A stretch of 64,000 bases of DNA from Gp6-AA40 sp035571515 (GTDB taxonomy: Bacteria; Acidobacteriota; Vicinamibacteria; Vicinamibacterales; UBA2999). The DNA is taken from assembly GCA_035571515.1 (NCBI GenBank), contig DATNCQ010000194.1:32842-96841 (forward strand), written 5' to 3'. The notes under the pieces are model-generated. The model saw nothing but the letters and a program-made list of their open reading frames with translations, was not told the DNA's origin and did no database searches. The stretch's first letter is position 1; every line of letters starts with the position of its first letter. Shown here in pieces: positions 33,008 through 42,885 of this stretch. The translations under genes and the position numbers were made by a program.

Positions 33008-34422
33008 TGCAGCGACTCCAGATACGCCACGAGCGCCGCGATGTCCGGGTCGGGCGCATCGAGCGGCTGCATACCGCCGTCCGACATCTTCGCGTTGGGA
33101 GTCTTGACGATCTGCGTGAGCTGTCCGTTCGGGAACCGCGCGGCGACGCCGACCAGGGACGGGGCGCTCTCGCTGCCGCGGGCGTCGGCGCCATGGCAGG
33201 CGTCGCACGCCTGCGCGGCAAACACGTCCTTGCCGTGCGCCACCGTGGTGTTGACGAACGCGGCCTTCTCGACCTTCCGCGCGCCCGCGGTCACCTCGGG
33301 CTCGAACGGCTCTTTCATGAACGCATCGACCGCGTCGTGCTGCAGGGCGAGCTGGCGTGAGATCGCCGGGTCGCGCTCGTCCTGCACGCGGCTCTGGACG
33401 CCCAGTCCGACCAGAGAAAGCATCACGACCGCAAAGCCACCGACGCTGAACGGCCGGCGCCACGGCCGGCGTTCCTTGCTACGGTCGAGAAATGGCAGCC
33501 CGGCGAAGAGCGCCGCGACGAGCGCCGGGATGACCACGATGCCGACAATCGCCCGCGCGCCCGGCCAGTACTTGAGCCACTGAAAGACGGGAACGTAATA
33601 CCACTCGGGGCGCGGAAGAAATCGTGTGTCGGCGGCGTTCGCCTCGGGACCAAGGTCCGCCGGGATGAACCACGCCAGCACGCCGAGCGCGAGCACCAGC
33701 ACGGCGGTGAAGGCCACGTCCATCAGGACCTGGCGCGGGTAGAAGGACTCGGTCGTGCGCGCCTGCGCGCGCACCGGCGGTCCAGCCGCGCCCGCCTTGC
33801 GGAACAGGAAGACGTGCGCACCGACGAAGGCAAAGATGGCCGCGGGCAGCACGAAGATGTGCGCCACGAAGAAGCGGGAGATGGTCAGCGTGCCGAGATC
33901 GTTGCCGCCGCGAACGAACTGTTTGAGCGACGAGCCGACCCACGGTACCTCGGTCAGGATGTTGGTGCCGACCGCCGTCGCGAAGTACGCCTTCTGATCC
34001 CAGGGCAGCAGATAGCCGGTGAACGCCATGCCGAGAATCAGCGCGAACAGCACGCAGCCAGCGAGCCAGAGGAGCTCTCGATATCCCTTGTAAGACCCGA
34101 AGAGGACCGTCTGCCCGATGTGCAGCAGGAGCACGATGATCATCGCGCTGGAGCCGTAGACGTGCAGGCTGCGGATGAACGACCCCGACGAGACCTCCTT
34201 CACGATGTAGGCGACAGTCGTGTGCGCGTGGTCCGCCGAGGGCACGTAGTAGAGCGCGAGGAATACGCCCGTGATCGCCTGCGAGAGAAACAGGAACAGC
34301 AGGCCCGAGCCGAAGACGTACGCGAAGCGGGCGCCGCCGGGGATCGGCTCGTCGAGCGCCTGGTGCAGCAGCCCCCGGATGCCGGTCCGCCGATCGAACC
34401 AGTCGACGAGGCGGGCCGTCAT
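33004..34422 (-). CDS. Cytochrome b6-like protein fused to a c-type haem domain
   Basis: 472 aa. Residues ~25-225 hold cytochrome b with the two histidine pairs (SLHVYG...LLLHIG, 13 residues between; AHIFVL...GAHVFLF, 14 residues between), the b6-type spacing. The second half includes the Qo-site motif PEWYYVP, so the subunit-IV part is fused. A C-terminal monohaem domain (CDACHGADARG) completes it. Together with the Rieske gene this makes a quinol:cytochrome c oxidoreductase. Overlaps both neighbours by ATGA. Fusion of b, IV and c in one chain is a known but uncommon arrangement. Confidence 0.93.
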   Translation of the reverse strand: MTARLVDWFDRRTGIRGLLHQALDEPIPGGARFAYVFGSGLLFLFLSQAITGVFLALYYVPSADHAHTTVAYIVKEVSSGSFIRSLHVYGSSAMIIVLLLHIGQTVLFGSYKGYRELLWLAGCVLFALILGMAFTGYLLPWDQKAYFATAVGTNILTEVPWVGSSLKQFVRGGNDLGTLTISRFFVAHIFVLPAAIFAFVGAHVFLFRKAGAAGPPVRAQARTTESFYPRQVLMDVAFTAVLVLALGVLAWFIPADLGPEANAADTRFLPRPEWYYVPVFQWLKYWPGARAIVGIVVIPALVAALFAGLPFLDRSKERRPWRRPFSVGGFAVVMLSLVGLGVQSRVQDERDPAISRQLALQHDAVDAFMKEPFEPEVTAGARKVEKAAFVNTTVAHGKDVFAAQACDACHGADARGSESAPSLVGVAARFPNGQLTQIVKTPNAKMSDGGMQPLDAPDPDIAALVAYLESLQ

Positions 34423-34931
34423 GCGAGCACCTCACGCGTCGGCACGAGCTGGCGGAAGTATTGATACCGGACCTGCAGCCTTCCACCCTCGATCCGCGCA
34501 TCGAGTTCGTCCATCCCGCGGGGAGGCGGGCCGGACAGCAGTGCCCCGTCCGGCGCAAAGGCGCCGTTGTGGCAGGGACAGATGAACTGCTTCTTCGCGT
34601 CGCTCCATCCAATCGAGCAGCCGAGATGCGGACAGACGGCCGACAGCACGCGCGGCCGCCCGTCGCCCCCCGTGACGACGTAGACGGGCTTTTCGGAGAG
34701 CACCTTGCGCCATCCGTCGCGCTGTTCGATGGCGACCTGCATTTTCATCGGCGCCGTCATCGACCGGAAATCAGCGGCGGGGCCGACGTCGGACCAGAGC
34801 ACGCCGCTCGTCGTGCGCCACAGCGGATCCAGGCTGAAGCGCGCCAGCGGAATCGCGAGCAGCGCCCCCACGGCCGTCGTGCCGAAGGCGAGCAGCCCGC
34901 CGAGAAACGAGCGTCGGGTCTGCTCGGTCAT
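34419..34931 (-). CDS. Rieske iron-sulfur subunit
   Basis: 170 aa. A twin-arginine-type signal/anchor (TRRSFLGGLLAFGTTAVG) leads to the Rieske fold. The 2Fe-2S ligands are in CPHLGC and CPCHNG, each with Cys and His, and the Pro loop GPPPRG follows. Size fits the Rieske protein of b6f/bc complexes. Located between a small cytochrome c and the cytochrome b/c fusion, overlapping each by 4 bp, so all three are expected in equal amounts. Acts on the outer face of the cytoplasmic membrane. Confidence 0.93.
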   Translation of the reverse strand: MTEQTRRSFLGGLLAFGTTAVGALLAIPLARFSLDPLWRTTSGVLWSDVGPAADFRSMTAPMKMQVAIEQRDGWRKVLSEKPVYVVTGGDGRPRVLSAVCPHLGCSIGWSDAKKQFICPCHNGAFAPDGALLSGPPPRGMDELDARIEGGRLQVRYQYFRQLVPTREVLA

Positions 34932-35257
34932 TTCTTCAGGCTGGAAACGTAGGCCACCAGCGCGTCCACCTTGTCCTTCGGGAAGTCGGTGTAGGCCTTC
35001 ATCGGCGGCTTCCGATCGATTCCAGCCTTCGCCGCCATCTCCGGCGCGTTGGTAATCCACTGGCGGATCTGGTCGGGCGTCAGTTTCGCGCCGACGCCAT
35101 CGAGCACGGGACCCTTCTTGTTCCCTTCGCCGCCCACCAGGTGGCACACCTGACACTTGGAGTCGACGAACTCCTGCCGCCCGCGAGCGACCGGGTCCTG
35201 GGCGAACGCGGTCGGCGCGAACAGACCGCAAACCATCAGCGCGAGAGCAATACGCAT
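34928..35257 (-). CDS. Small monohaem cytochrome c
   Basis: 109 aa: signal peptide (MRIALALMVCGLFAPTAFA), haem motif CQVCH and an axial Met in PPMKAY, with a cytochrome c551/c553-like C-terminal helix (DALVAYVSSLK). First gene of the operon cyt c-Rieske-cyt b/c-decaheme-porin. May donate electrons to the decaheme protein or form a subunit of the bc complex. A weak -24/-12-like sequence (minus strand, 35301-35286) precedes it, but lacks the GC core. Confidence 0.9.
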   Translation of the reverse strand: MRIALALMVCGLFAPTAFAQDPVARGRQEFVDSKCQVCHLVGGEGNKKGPVLDGVGAKLTPDQIRQWITNAPEMAAKAGIDRKPPMKAYTDFPKDKVDALVAYVSSLKK

Positions 35258-35289
35258 GATTGAGTGAACTCCGGTCCGATGCCTCATCA

Positions 35290-37379
<2,090 letters not shown>

Positions 37380-37393
37380 AACCACCTCGGAAT

Positions 37394-37426
37394 CGGAAAA
37401 ATCCGCGCGCGCGCGAATCTTTCCGC
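37394..37426. promoter_or_regulatory. AT-core motifs before the NtrC-type gene
   Basis: CGGAAAAATCCG at 37394-37405 and GCGAATCTTTCCGC just after it lie between the receiver gene 37506-37877 and the start at 37379. They match the recurring GGAAAA(A/T)TCC-like element of neighbouring promoters and could support autoregulation. Function inferred. Confidence 0.35.
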
Positions 37427-37464
37427 AACGGCGTCGGTCAATTTCGCGACTGGGAGGGCGTTGA

Positions 37465-37479
37465 GCAACAACCGCGCCG
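37465..37479 (-). promoter_or_regulatory. Possible sigma54 promoter of the NtrC-type gene
   Basis: Minus strand CGGCGC-GGTTG-TTGC (37479-37465): exact -24/-12 spacing with two mismatches in the upstream box. Predicted start near 37453. The weaker upstream half lowers confidence. Confidence 0.35.
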
Positions 37480-37505
37480 CCCCTGCCGAGCGCCGCGGAC
37501 GAGGG

Positions 37506-37877
37506 TTACAGCGCCCGCACGATGGCTTCGAGGTCCCGCATGTTGAACGGCTTGTTGAGGACCTGCGACGCGCCAAGCTGCAGGGCGCCGGCCGTCACCT
37601 CGGGCGTCCCGAACGCCGTCATCATGATGACCGTTGCGTGCGGCGCGCGGCGGCGGATCTCGGCGAGGAGCTCGAGGTCATTGGAGTCTGGCAGGCGGAA
37701 GTCGAGGAGCACCAGGTCCGGTTCCGGGCCGTCAGCCAGCGCACGAAGGGCCGCCATGGCGTCGGCGGCCTCGACGATGTCGTGGCCGGCGCCCCCGAGC
37801 GTCTCGGCGACCGACCAGCGGATCAGCGGCTCGTCGTCGACTACGAGTACGTGCAGGGACCGGGCGGCAGTGTGCAT
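37506..37877 (-). CDS. Stand-alone receiver response regulator
   Basis: 123 aa, receiver domain only: LVVDDEPLIRWSV, phospho-Asp in LVLLDFRLPDSND, VIMMTAF (switch), LNKPFN (Lys). The sequence is close in pattern to the receiver of the downstream NtrC-type protein (both have LIRWS/LVRWS and PFN), so they are probably paralogues sharing the same kinase. Sits between kinase (37914-39365) and NtrC-type gene. A phosphate sink or branch in the relay is likely. Confidence 0.88.
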   Translation of the reverse strand: MHTAARSLHVLVVDDEPLIRWSVAETLGGAGHDIVEAADAMAALRALADGPEPDLVLLDFRLPDSNDLELLAEIRRRAPHATVIMMTAFGTPEVTAGALQLGASQVLNKPFNMRDLEAIVRAL

Positions 37878-37913
37878 GACCGGCTGCCTCTTACAAGATC
37901 CGAGCCGGCCGGA

Positions 37914-39365
37914 TCAGATGGCGGGCAACTGCACGGTGACGGTCGTCCCGCCCCCCGGCGGACAATCGATATCGATCGTGCCGCGGTGCGCCTCGACGAG
38001 GCGTCTGGCGGTCGCCAGCCCGAGACCGGTGCCGCGCGACTTCGTCGTGAAGAACGGCGTGAAGATTTTCTGTCGAATGTCCGGCGGAATCCCGGGGCCG
38101 GTGTCCTCGAACGCGATGCGGCATCGGCTGTCCGCCGTCGCGATCGAGATCGTGATGCGCCCGTCGCCGCGCATGGCGTGCGCTCCGTTGACCATCAGGT
38201 TCAGAAACACGATCTGAAGCAGGCCGGGGTCGGCGAGCACGCGCGCCGCATCACCGTCGATCACCACGCGCACCGAGTTGAGCGCCGGATCCTCGCGCAG
38301 CAATTCGGCGGTGGACGAGACCAGCGACCGCAGCTCCACCGGAACCGGGTGAGGGCGCGGGGGTCGCGCGAAGAGCAGCAGATCCTTCATCAACTCGTTC
38401 AGGGAATCGATCCGGTTGACGATCTCCTTCACGACGCCTGATTCCCGGCTGTCACCCGGCAGCCGGCGGCCGATGACTTCGACGGCGCCGCGCACAGCGG
38501 CCAGCGGATTCTTGACTTCGTGCGCAAGCACCGCCGCCATCTCGCCGAGGCGCGCGAGCGCCGCCTGCTCGCGCAGCTGCTCTTCCATCGCCACCCGGGC
38601 GCTCAAATCGTGCAGGATCCCCGTGAACTTTCGCTCGCCGCCGAGCGAGGTCTCGCCGACGGACAGGTGGAGCGGAAACGTCGTGCCGTCCTTCCGCTTG
38701 CCGGTCACCTCCCGGCCGAGGCCGATGATCTTCTGGACGCCCGTCTGGACATACCGCGCGAGGTAGCCGTCGTGTTCCTCGTGATAGGGCGACGGCATCA
38801 GCATGCTGACGTTCTGCCCGACCACTTCCTGCTCGGTGTAGCCGAACAGGCGCCGCGCCGCATCGTTGTACGCCTCGACGTTACCGCGGCCATCGATCAC
38901 GATGATGGCGTCGACGGCCGACTCGAACACCGCCCGCCATCGCGCCTCGCTGGCGCGGAGCCGCTCTTCGAGCTGCACGCGCTCGCTCAGGTCGTGGAGA
39001 ATGCCCGTGAACTTCCGCTGGCCCGCGACGACCATTTCCCCGACGGACAGGTGCAGCGGAAAGGTGGTGCCATCCTTGCGCCGGCCTGCGACCTCGCGTC
39101 CGATGCCGATGATCTTCCTGGCACCCGTCTGCAGGTAACGCGTCAGATACCAGTCGTGCTCCTCGCGGTGCGGCGACGGCATGAGGAGGTTGACGTTGCG
39201 ACCGAGGACCTCCGGCTCGCGATAGCCGAACAGGCGTTCGGCGGCGGGGTTGAATGCCTCGATGCGGCCGTGATCGTCGATGACCACGATGCCGTCGACG
39301 GCCGATTCGACAATCGACTGCCATCGGGCGGCATCGCCGGCCGACGCGGAATCGTCATCTGCCAT
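37914..39365 (-). CDS. FixL-like histidine kinase with two haem-type PAS domains
   Basis: 483 aa, cytoplasmic, two tandem FixL-type PAS domains (~13-130, ~140-257). Each has the segment aligned to Bradyrhizobium FixL His200: H70 in EEHDWYLTRY and H198 in EEHDGYLARY. The distal arginines are kept as well (R76/R90 and R204/R218 in GIGREV and GLGREV), and both continue with RKDGTTFPLHLSVGE. Kinase core: AHEVKNPLAAVRG (phospho-His ~282), HATPase (NLMVNGAHAM, DTGPGIPPD, GTGLGLATA). By family an oxygen or NO sensor. Duplicated haem PAS domains are unusual. Confidence 0.93.
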   Translation of the reverse strand: MADDDSASAGDAARWQSIVESAVDGIVVIDDHGRIEAFNPAAERLFGYREPEVLGRNVNLLMPSPHREEHDWYLTRYLQTGARKIIGIGREVAGRRKDGTTFPLHLSVGEMVVAGQRKFTGILHDLSERVQLEERLRASEARWRAVFESAVDAIIVIDGRGNVEAYNDAARRLFGYTEQEVVGQNVSMLMPSPYHEEHDGYLARYVQTGVQKIIGLGREVTGKRKDGTTFPLHLSVGETSLGGERKFTGILHDLSARVAMEEQLREQAALARLGEMAAVLAHEVKNPLAAVRGAVEVIGRRLPGDSRESGVVKEIVNRIDSLNELMKDLLLFARPPRPHPVPVELRSLVSSTAELLREDPALNSVRVVIDGDAARVLADPGLLQIVFLNLMVNGAHAMRGDGRITISIATADSRCRIAFEDTGPGIPPDIRQKIFTPFFTTKSRGTGLGLATARRLVEAHRGTIDIDCPPGGGTTVTVQLPAI

Positions 39366-39423
39366 GGCGGAATTGTTGCGAGCGGGCCCAGTCTACCCCG
39401 GAGTGCGGCGACCGCCTACCCGC

Positions 39424-39586
39424 TCACTCCGGAGGCGGCCCGCTTTCCAGGCGCCGCCTCACCTCCGTGAACACGTTGACGCCTTCGTTCTTCAGGCGTC
39501 CTTCGAGGATCTCGACATGCGTGACGCTGATCCAGTGGTTCGTCATCGACCACCAGCACACGGAGTGTCGCCGCGGCACTTGTCAT
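39424..39586 (-). pseudogene. Collapsed response-regulator remnant
   Basis: An ATG at 39586 opens MTSAAATLRVLVVDDEPL, an unmistakable receiver N-terminus. One base later, in the +1 frame, the reading continues as ISVTHVEILEGRLKNEGV and further to a stop at 39424, a coherent but unrelated-looking C-terminal end. The central ~100 residues of a receiver are missing. It sits directly upstream of the FixL-like kinase in the same direction, so the operon formerly had another regulator. Alternatively the second part comes from a different small gene. Confidence 0.55.
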
Positions 39587-39653
39587 GTGCAGACAGCGTT
39601 CAAGAACGGGACCATGCGCCAACGGCTCGCCGCCGCAAGTCCGGCGCGATCCG

Positions 39654-39720
39654 GCGCGGAAAAAAGCCTCGCTCGTCGGGAAAATCCGGCGCCGGGTGCA
39701 CGGCCAGGGCGAAAACCGGC
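39654..39720. promoter_or_regulatory. AT-core motif cluster upstream of the P-type ATPase
   Basis: GCGCGGAAAAAAGC, GGGAAAATCCGG and GGGCGAAAACCGGC follow one another at 39654-39720, ~70-125 bp upstream of the leader ORF of the ATPase. A faint -24/-12 pattern (TGGCTC-N5-GCGC, 39752-39766) lies between, with correct GG/GC spacing but poor boxes. Treated as a putative regulator-binding region. Confidence 0.35.
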
Positions 39721-39790
39721 CGGCGGCACGGGATCTCGCGTTGCACCCCGTTGGCTCGCAACGCGCATTCACCGCTGACGAGAGGGCTGC

Positions 39791-39877
39791 ATGCAGATCG
39801 GCTTGGGTTACCCGCCGACGATCGTCATGACCACGGCTACCGGCCACGCGTGGAGAAAGCAGGCTGTGGACGCGTGA
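39791..39877 (+). CDS. 28-codon leader ORF coupled to the P-type ATPase
   Basis: ATG at 39791 preceded by GAGAGGG (39780-39786) starts a 28-codon ORF with the peptide MQIGLGYPPTIVMTTATG and ten further residues. Its TGA (39875-39877) overlaps the GTG start of the ATPase (GTGA). The ATPase start lacks a good ribosome-binding site of its own, so ribosomes terminating here would re-initiate on it. The peptide has no signal motif; it may be a simple coupling device or a regulatory leader. Not in any family I know. Confidence 0.55.
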   Translation: MQIGLGYPPTIVMTTATGHAWRKQAVDA

Positions 39878-41730
39878 GCGCGGTTGCCGCCAGACCGACC
39901 CCACCGTTGTCTACCACGATTGCCGCGGGCGCGATCGCCGCCATTGTCCTGCACGTCCTGCTGCGCGCGGCCGCGGTTCGAACGGCGACGGCGGCCCTTC
40001 CGCTCTACGCGATCCTCCTGTTCGGCGGTGTTCCGCTCACCTACGGGCTCGTGCGCAAAGCGGCGCGCCGGCAGTTGGGGTCGGATCTCCTTGCGGGCAT
40101 CTCGATCGTCACGGCCGCCATCCTCGGTGAGTACCTCGCGGGGTCCCTCGTCGTCCTGATGCTCGCCGGCGGCGAAGCGCTCGAGCAGTACGCGCTGCGC
40201 ACCGCGTCGTCGGTACTCGACGCGCTGGCGCGGCGCATGCCCTCCGTCGCCCACCGGAAGCGGGACGCGGAGATGGTGGACGTTCCGCTCGAGGCGGTCG
40301 CCGTTGGAGACGTCCTCCTCGTGCACCCGCACGAGACCTGTCCGGTCGACGGCGAGGTCATCGAGGGGCATGGAAAGATGGACGAAGCCTACCTGACCGG
40401 CGAGCCGTTCGAGATCACCAAGACGCGAGGCTCGCGCGTGATCTCGGGCGCGATCAATGGCGAGGCCGCGCTGACCGTCCGCGCCACCGCGCGCGCGGTC
40501 GATTCCCGCTACGCCACGATCACCGACGTGATGCGCGACTCCGCGCTCACGCGGCCGCGGCTGCGGCGGCTCGGCGATCAGCTCGGCGCGGTCTATACGC
40601 CGCTCGCGCTGGCCGTCGCGGGCGCTGCGTGGATCGCGACCGGCAATGCCACGCGGTTCCTGGCCGTGCTCGTCATTGCCACGCCGTGTCCGCTGCTCAT
40701 CGCCATTCCTGTGGCGATCATCGGCTCGATCTCGCTCTGCGCCCGGCGGTCGATCATCGTTCGAAGCTCGCTGGCGCTCGAACAAGTCAGCAGCTGCCGG
40801 ACGGCGATCTTCGACAAGACGGGCACCCTGACGTATGGCAGGCCGTCGTTGACCAACACCGTCATCGCGCCGGGATTCACGCGCGACGAGGTGATGACGC
40901 TCGTGGCGAGCCTCGAACGCTACTCGCGGCATCCGCTGGCGCGTGCCGTGCTCGCGGCGCGTCCAGATCTGGCCGGGCTCCCGGAAGCCATCGAAGTGAG
41001 CGAGCCGCCGGGCGCGGGGCTGCGCGGCGTGGTCGCCGGTCGCCAGGTCATGATCACGAGCCGCGCGCGGGCTGCGGAGCAGCACGTCACAGGGATCGAT
41101 CGGCTTCAGGTCGCCGCGGAGGGTCTCGAGTGCGCCGTCGCGATCGACGGCCGCGCCGCCGCGATCCTCCAGTTCCGCGATGCCCCTCGCGACGACAGCC
41201 GGTCGTTCGTGGAGCACCTGCGCCCCGCCCACCATTTCACACGCGTGATGATCGTGTCGGGCGATCGACCGTCCGAGGTGGCCTATCTGGCCGCCCAGGT
41301 CGGGGTCACCGAGATTCATGCGCAGCAGAGCCCGGAAGAAAAGCTGGCCATCGTCCGCCGCGAAACTGTACGCGCACGCACCCTGTACGTCGGCGACGGC
41401 ATCAACGACGCGCCGGCGATGATGGCGGCGACGGTCGGCGTGGCGATTGGACAGAACAGCGACGTGACCACCGAAGCCGCCTGCGTCGTCATCATGGACA
41501 ATGCGCTGCGCAAGGTCGACGAATTCATGCACGTCAGCCGGCGGATGCGGTCGATCGCGCTGCAGAGTGCCGTCGGCGGCATGGCGCTGAGCGTTGCCGG
41601 CATGCTGCTGGCGTCGGGCGGCTGGCTCACGCCTGTGCAGGGCGCGGTCGGGCAGGAGCTGATCGACGTCGCCGCGGTGGTGAATGCGCTGCGCGCCGCG
41701 CTGCAACCGCGGCAGATGCACGACATGTAG
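39874..41730 (+). CDS. P1B-type (heavy-metal) P-type ATPase, TPC class
   Basis: 618 aa. Conserved P-type motifs: TGEP (actuator), metal-binding TPC at 270-272 in ATPCPLLIA, phosphorylation site DKTGTLT (D~314), the P1B signature SRHPLA, and GDGINDAPAM (~507). No N-terminal metal-binding domain. TPC-class P1B pumps without HMA domains are found in many soil bacteria and their substrate is unsettled; FixI-like copper supply to oxidases is one possibility. GTG start chosen for its overlap with the leader ORF. Inner membrane, next to Usp genes and the FixL-like system. Confidence 0.92.
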   Translation: MSAVAARPTPPLSTTIAAGAIAAIVLHVLLRAAAVRTATAALPLYAILLFGGVPLTYGLVRKAARRQLGSDLLAGISIVTAAILGEYLAGSLVVLMLAGGEALEQYALRTASSVLDALARRMPSVAHRKRDAEMVDVPLEAVAVGDVLLVHPHETCPVDGEVIEGHGKMDEAYLTGEPFEITKTRGSRVISGAINGEAALTVRATARAVDSRYATITDVMRDSALTRPRLRRLGDQLGAVYTPLALAVAGAAWIATGNATRFLAVLVIATPCPLLIAIPVAIIGSISLCARRSIIVRSSLALEQVSSCRTAIFDKTGTLTYGRPSLTNTVIAPGFTRDEVMTLVASLERYSRHPLARAVLAARPDLAGLPEAIEVSEPPGAGLRGVVAGRQVMITSRARAAEQHVTGIDRLQVAAEGLECAVAIDGRAAAILQFRDAPRDDSRSFVEHLRPAHHFTRVMIVSGDRPSEVAYLAAQVGVTEIHAQQSPEEKLAIVRRETVRARTLYVGDGINDAPAMMAATVGVAIGQNSDVTTEAACVVIMDNALRKVDEFMHVSRRMRSIALQSAVGGMALSVAGMLLASGGWLTPVQGAVGQELIDVAAVVNALRAALQPRQMHDM

Positions 41731-41781
41731 CCTGCCTCGCCACGGAGGTTCGCGGACCGCGATGCGAGACATCCGACGGAT

Positions 41782-41816
41782 GCGAAATTTTCTCCCAGCG
41801 GCGTCTGAATTTTCCG
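41782..41816. promoter_or_regulatory. AT-core motifs before the tandem Usp gene
   Basis: GCGAAATTTTCTCCC and TGAATTTTCCGCGC in the ~140 bp between the ATPase stop and the Usp start. Same type as the elements at 35396, 42771 and 45491. Their distance to the start codon (~60-90 bp) fits an enhancer-like position. Confidence 0.35.
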
Positions 41817-41873
41817 CGCGGCACCCCCGCGATCCGTTCGCGCCGTCGTGAACGCACCGTCAGGGAGGCGGGC

Positions 41874-42764
41874 GTGATCGGGCGCGTCGCGGCATGCGAG
41901 TTGCGGAAGGCCGCGTCCATGGAGACGGACACCTCCGCGCCCTCGCAGCGACCGTCGGTCCCTGTACTCGGCACCGTCCTGTGTGCCGTCGATTCCTCGG
42001 CCGCCGCCGCGGGTGTGCTCTACACGGCGGCTGGTCTGGCCGTGCAGCGCGGCTCGCGGCTGATCATCCTGCGTGCGATGAACGCGCCGCGCGGGAGTGA
42101 CGAGATGCTCGCCGAGCAGATTTCGCTCGATGCGCTCGTGCGCGGCAGCATTCCCGGGTGGGTGGCCTACCGCGACGAGACGGAGCTGCTCGTCGCCCCG
42201 GGGCCGCCTGCTGCGACCATTCTCGGCGTCGCCGCCGATCGCGTCGCCAATCTCATCGTCGTCGGGACGCACGGCCGCGGCGCACTCGGACGGATCACAT
42301 TTGGCTCCGTTGCGGCGCACGTGCTGCGTGGTGCCGCGGTGCCCGTGGCGATCGTTCCGCCCGCCGGCTCCGAAGTGATCTCGCTCACCGACACGTCGGC
42401 GGTGCCGCACGTCGGGGCCGTGCTCGTCCCTGTCGATTTCCGGTCGACGTCAGCGCGCCAGCTGGCGTTCGCGTCGAGGCTGTCGGTGGCCGCCGAGCGC
42501 GGCATCGTGCTGGTGCATGCGCTGTCCGCGCGGGCGGACAAGGAGGCCTCGCTGGAACGGCTGCGCCAGCTGGCGACCGCTGTCGATTCCGCGAGGGGGG
42601 TCGGCGGCGTCGTCGCGCATGGAGACGTCATCGACGTCATTGTCGACCGTCAGCGTCGTTCGGCCGCGGGCATCGTTGTCCTCGGCCGGGACGCCGGTGC
42701 GCCTTGCCGCGTCGCGCTCGCCCTTCTTCAACGGACACGCGCCCTTGTCGTCTCGGTGCCGTGA
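41874..42764 (+). CDS. Tandem-domain universal stress protein
   Basis: 296 aa from a GTG at 41874 with GGGAGG 5 nt upstream; ATG 41919 (281 aa) is the alternative, with GGAAGG before it. Two Usp domains in one chain. The first has the full ATP motif GTHGRGALGRITFGSVAAHV; the second begins VLVPVDFRSTSARQLAFAS but its ATP motif is degenerate (VVLGRDAGAPCRVAL). Such two-domain proteins usually keep one functional site. Lies between the ATPase and the third Usp gene. Two starts make regulatory calls in front of it uncertain. Confidence 0.88.
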   Translation: MIGRVAACELRKAASMETDTSAPSQRPSVPVLGTVLCAVDSSAAAAGVLYTAAGLAVQRGSRLIILRAMNAPRGSDEMLAEQISLDALVRGSIPGWVAYRDETELLVAPGPPAATILGVAADRVANLIVVGTHGRGALGRITFGSVAAHVLRGAAVPVAIVPPAGSEVISLTDTSAVPHVGAVLVPVDFRSTSARQLAFASRLSVAAERGIVLVHALSARADKEASLERLRQLATAVDSARGVGGVVAHGDVIDVIVDRQRRSAAGIVVLGRDAGAPCRVALALLQRTRALVVSVP

Positions 42765-42770
42765 TCGCCC

Positions 42771-42787
42771 GCGAAATATTTCCCGCC
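42771..42787. promoter_or_regulatory. AT-core motif before the third Usp gene
   Basis: GCGAAATATTTCCCGCC contains the perfect palindrome GAAATATTTC. Lies 60-75 bp upstream of the sigma54-type promoter at 42847, an enhancer-like position. Confidence 0.4.
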
Positions 42788-42846
42788 CGGCGCAATCGAG
42801 ATGGTCGCCTTTTGTCACCCACGGCCGCGATACCGTCGTCATGGCG

Positions 42847-42862
42847 TGGCATTCCACTTGCG
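42847..42862 (+). promoter_or_regulatory. Sigma54 promoter of the third Usp gene
   Basis: TGGCAT-TCCAC-TTGC-G: one mismatch in the -24 box and exact spacing to the -12 TTGC. Predicted start near 42873, leaving a 13-nt leader with GAGGT before ATG 42886. The best -24/-12 match in the window with a plus-strand direction. Confidence 0.7.
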
Positions 42863-42885
42863 CCAGGACCCGTGAGGTCATTCAC

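Noticed and set aside
39724..39746. CGGCAC...TTGCAC before the P-type ATPase as a sigma54 promoter
   Set aside because: The distance between boxes is 11 instead of 5 bases, which sigma54 does not tolerate.
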